The position numbers and the translations under genes are program-made. Shown piece after piece: positions 5,514-5,870 of a stretch of 5,870 nucleotides of DNA. The stretch is from an uncultured Oscillospiraceae bacterium. GTDB taxonomy: Bacteria; Bacillota; Clostridia; Oscillospirales; Oscillospiraceae. Numbering within the stretch: the first letter of the stretch is position 1; each line of letters opens with the position of its first letter. The notes beneath the pieces are model-generated. The model was given only the letters and a program-made list of their open reading frames with translations, was not told where the DNA came from and searched no databases. The stretch covers positions 1 through 5,870 of the forward strand of contig CAJUSG010000080.1 of assembly GCA_910589085.1 (NCBI GenBank), given 5' to 3'.

Positions 5514-5870
5514 GCCGCCTCCTTTTTCCCTTTGGGCCGCTGCCGTCTTTCTCCACTTGAATCTCCTGCTTGAAAACCCTTTCCAAATCGAACACGTTAC
5601 CATAGGGAACGCCTCTCCGGCTGTAGGGCTTCATGGGCATGGGGATCTGGGCCTGCAGCCCCTTCAGCCTCTCCCAATATTGGGGCAAAAACTGATAGAT
5701 GGCTTTCAGCTCTTTCCGGTTCTTGTTTTTGCAGCACCAGCAGGACACCCTGTCCAGGATGTCGTACAGCCTGATCCCATTCTCCTCCCAGAAAAATCCC
5801 CGCGCATAGCAGTACGCCAGACAGTCCGCCTCCGTCATCCCCGCTTCGGCCAGGGGCGAACACTTGGGGG
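5497..5870 (-). CDS. PAPS-reductase-like (ATP-pyrophosphatase fold) protein, C-terminal part
   Basis: The minus-strand frame is open from the right edge (first full codon 5868-5866) to the stop at 5497, giving 123 residues. The 5' end is outside the window; the ATG at 5838 is internal, since the residues before it (PLAEAGMTEADCLAYCYARG) match the conserved family context. The segment DRVSCWCCKNKNRKEL is the C-terminal cysteine cluster of a phosphoadenosine-phosphosulfate-reductase-like family frequent on Firmicutes mobile elements. Homologs carry the nucleotide-binding domain upstream. The family relates by fold to PAPS reductase, IbrA and DndC. A role in sulfate assimilation is unlikely in this setting, and its real substrate is unknown to me. 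The clustered cysteines could bind metal or an Fe-S cluster (inference). It overlaps mobC by 17 nt and so probably shares its transcript. The C-terminus is basic (GPKGKRRRHEQSR). Confidence 0.8.
   Translation of the reverse strand, partial: PKCSPLAEAGMTEADCLAYCYARGFFWEENGIRLYDILDRVSCWCCKNKNRKELKAIYQFLPQYWERLKGLQAQIPMPMKPYSRRGVPYGNVFDLERVFKQEIQVEKDGSGPKGKRRRHEQSR
5518..5523 (-). promoter_or_regulatory. Ribosome binding site of mobC
   Basis: AGGAGG on the minus strand (within AAAAAGGAGG), only 4 nt from the ATG at 5513, a rather short spacing. It lies inside the end of the upstream gene and decides the mobC start. Confidence 0.6.

Noticed and set aside
5595..5611. Imperfect inverted repeat (CGTTACC / GGGAACG, 3-nt loop) upstream of mobC, considered as an oriT element
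   Set aside because: The arms are only 7 nt with one mismatch, it lies inside coding sequence, and I see no nick-site consensus beside it. oriT is more likely outside the window.
5597..5863. Minus-strand open frame of 88 codons at the right edge
   Set aside because: It is a shifted frame over the PAPS-reductase-like gene; the conserved cysteine motif is in the other frame.

Overview
The window is about 60% G+C by eye and holds seven genes, all on the minus strand and packed as one transcription unit reading from right to left. The gene content is the mobilization and early mating-channel module of an integrative and conjugative element (ICE) or conjugative plasmid. It resembles the Tn1549-like ICEs common in gut Clostridia. 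The high G+C, strong GGAGG ribosome sites and protein sequence types suggest a G+C-rich Bacillota such as an Oscillospiraceae-type gut bacterium. The host is an inference; nothing in the window identifies a species.

In transcription order: (1) the C-terminal part of a PAPS-reductase-like (ATP-pyrophosphatase fold) protein, cut by the right edge; (2) a small MobC-type relaxosome protein; (3) a MOBP-type relaxase with the catalytic His motif and a Tyr candidate; (4) a PcfB-like (DUF3801) accessory protein with a long Pro/Gln/Arg/Glu-rich tail; (5) a VirD4/TraG-type coupling ATPase; (6) a small VirB2/Maff2-like pilin-type membrane protein; (7) the N-terminal 237 residues of a VirB6/TrbL-like polytopic channel protein, cut by the left edge. 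Genes 1-4 overlap one after another (17, 1 and 20 nt). Genes 5 and 6 overlap by 71 nt. The only two real gaps (between 4 and 5, and between 6 and 7) each hold a strong perfect inverted repeat with no T-run.

As a system, MobC and the relaxase would bind and nick oriT. PcfB and the VirD4-like ATPase would bring the relaxase-DNA complex to the channel. The VirB2-like and VirB6-like proteins would form part of the membrane channel. The PAPS-reductase-like protein is cargo or accessory and its role is unknown. I see no promoter, intrinsic terminator, tRNA, CRISPR, insertion sequence or convincing oriT in the window, and no untranslated stretch longer than about 70 nt.

I do not see an undescribed system here. 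The points most worth a second look are a probable CTG start for the coupling ATPase, the two intergenic hairpins, the 71-nt dual-coding overlap, an altered Walker A motif, and the PAPS-reductase-like gene leading into the mobilization genes.
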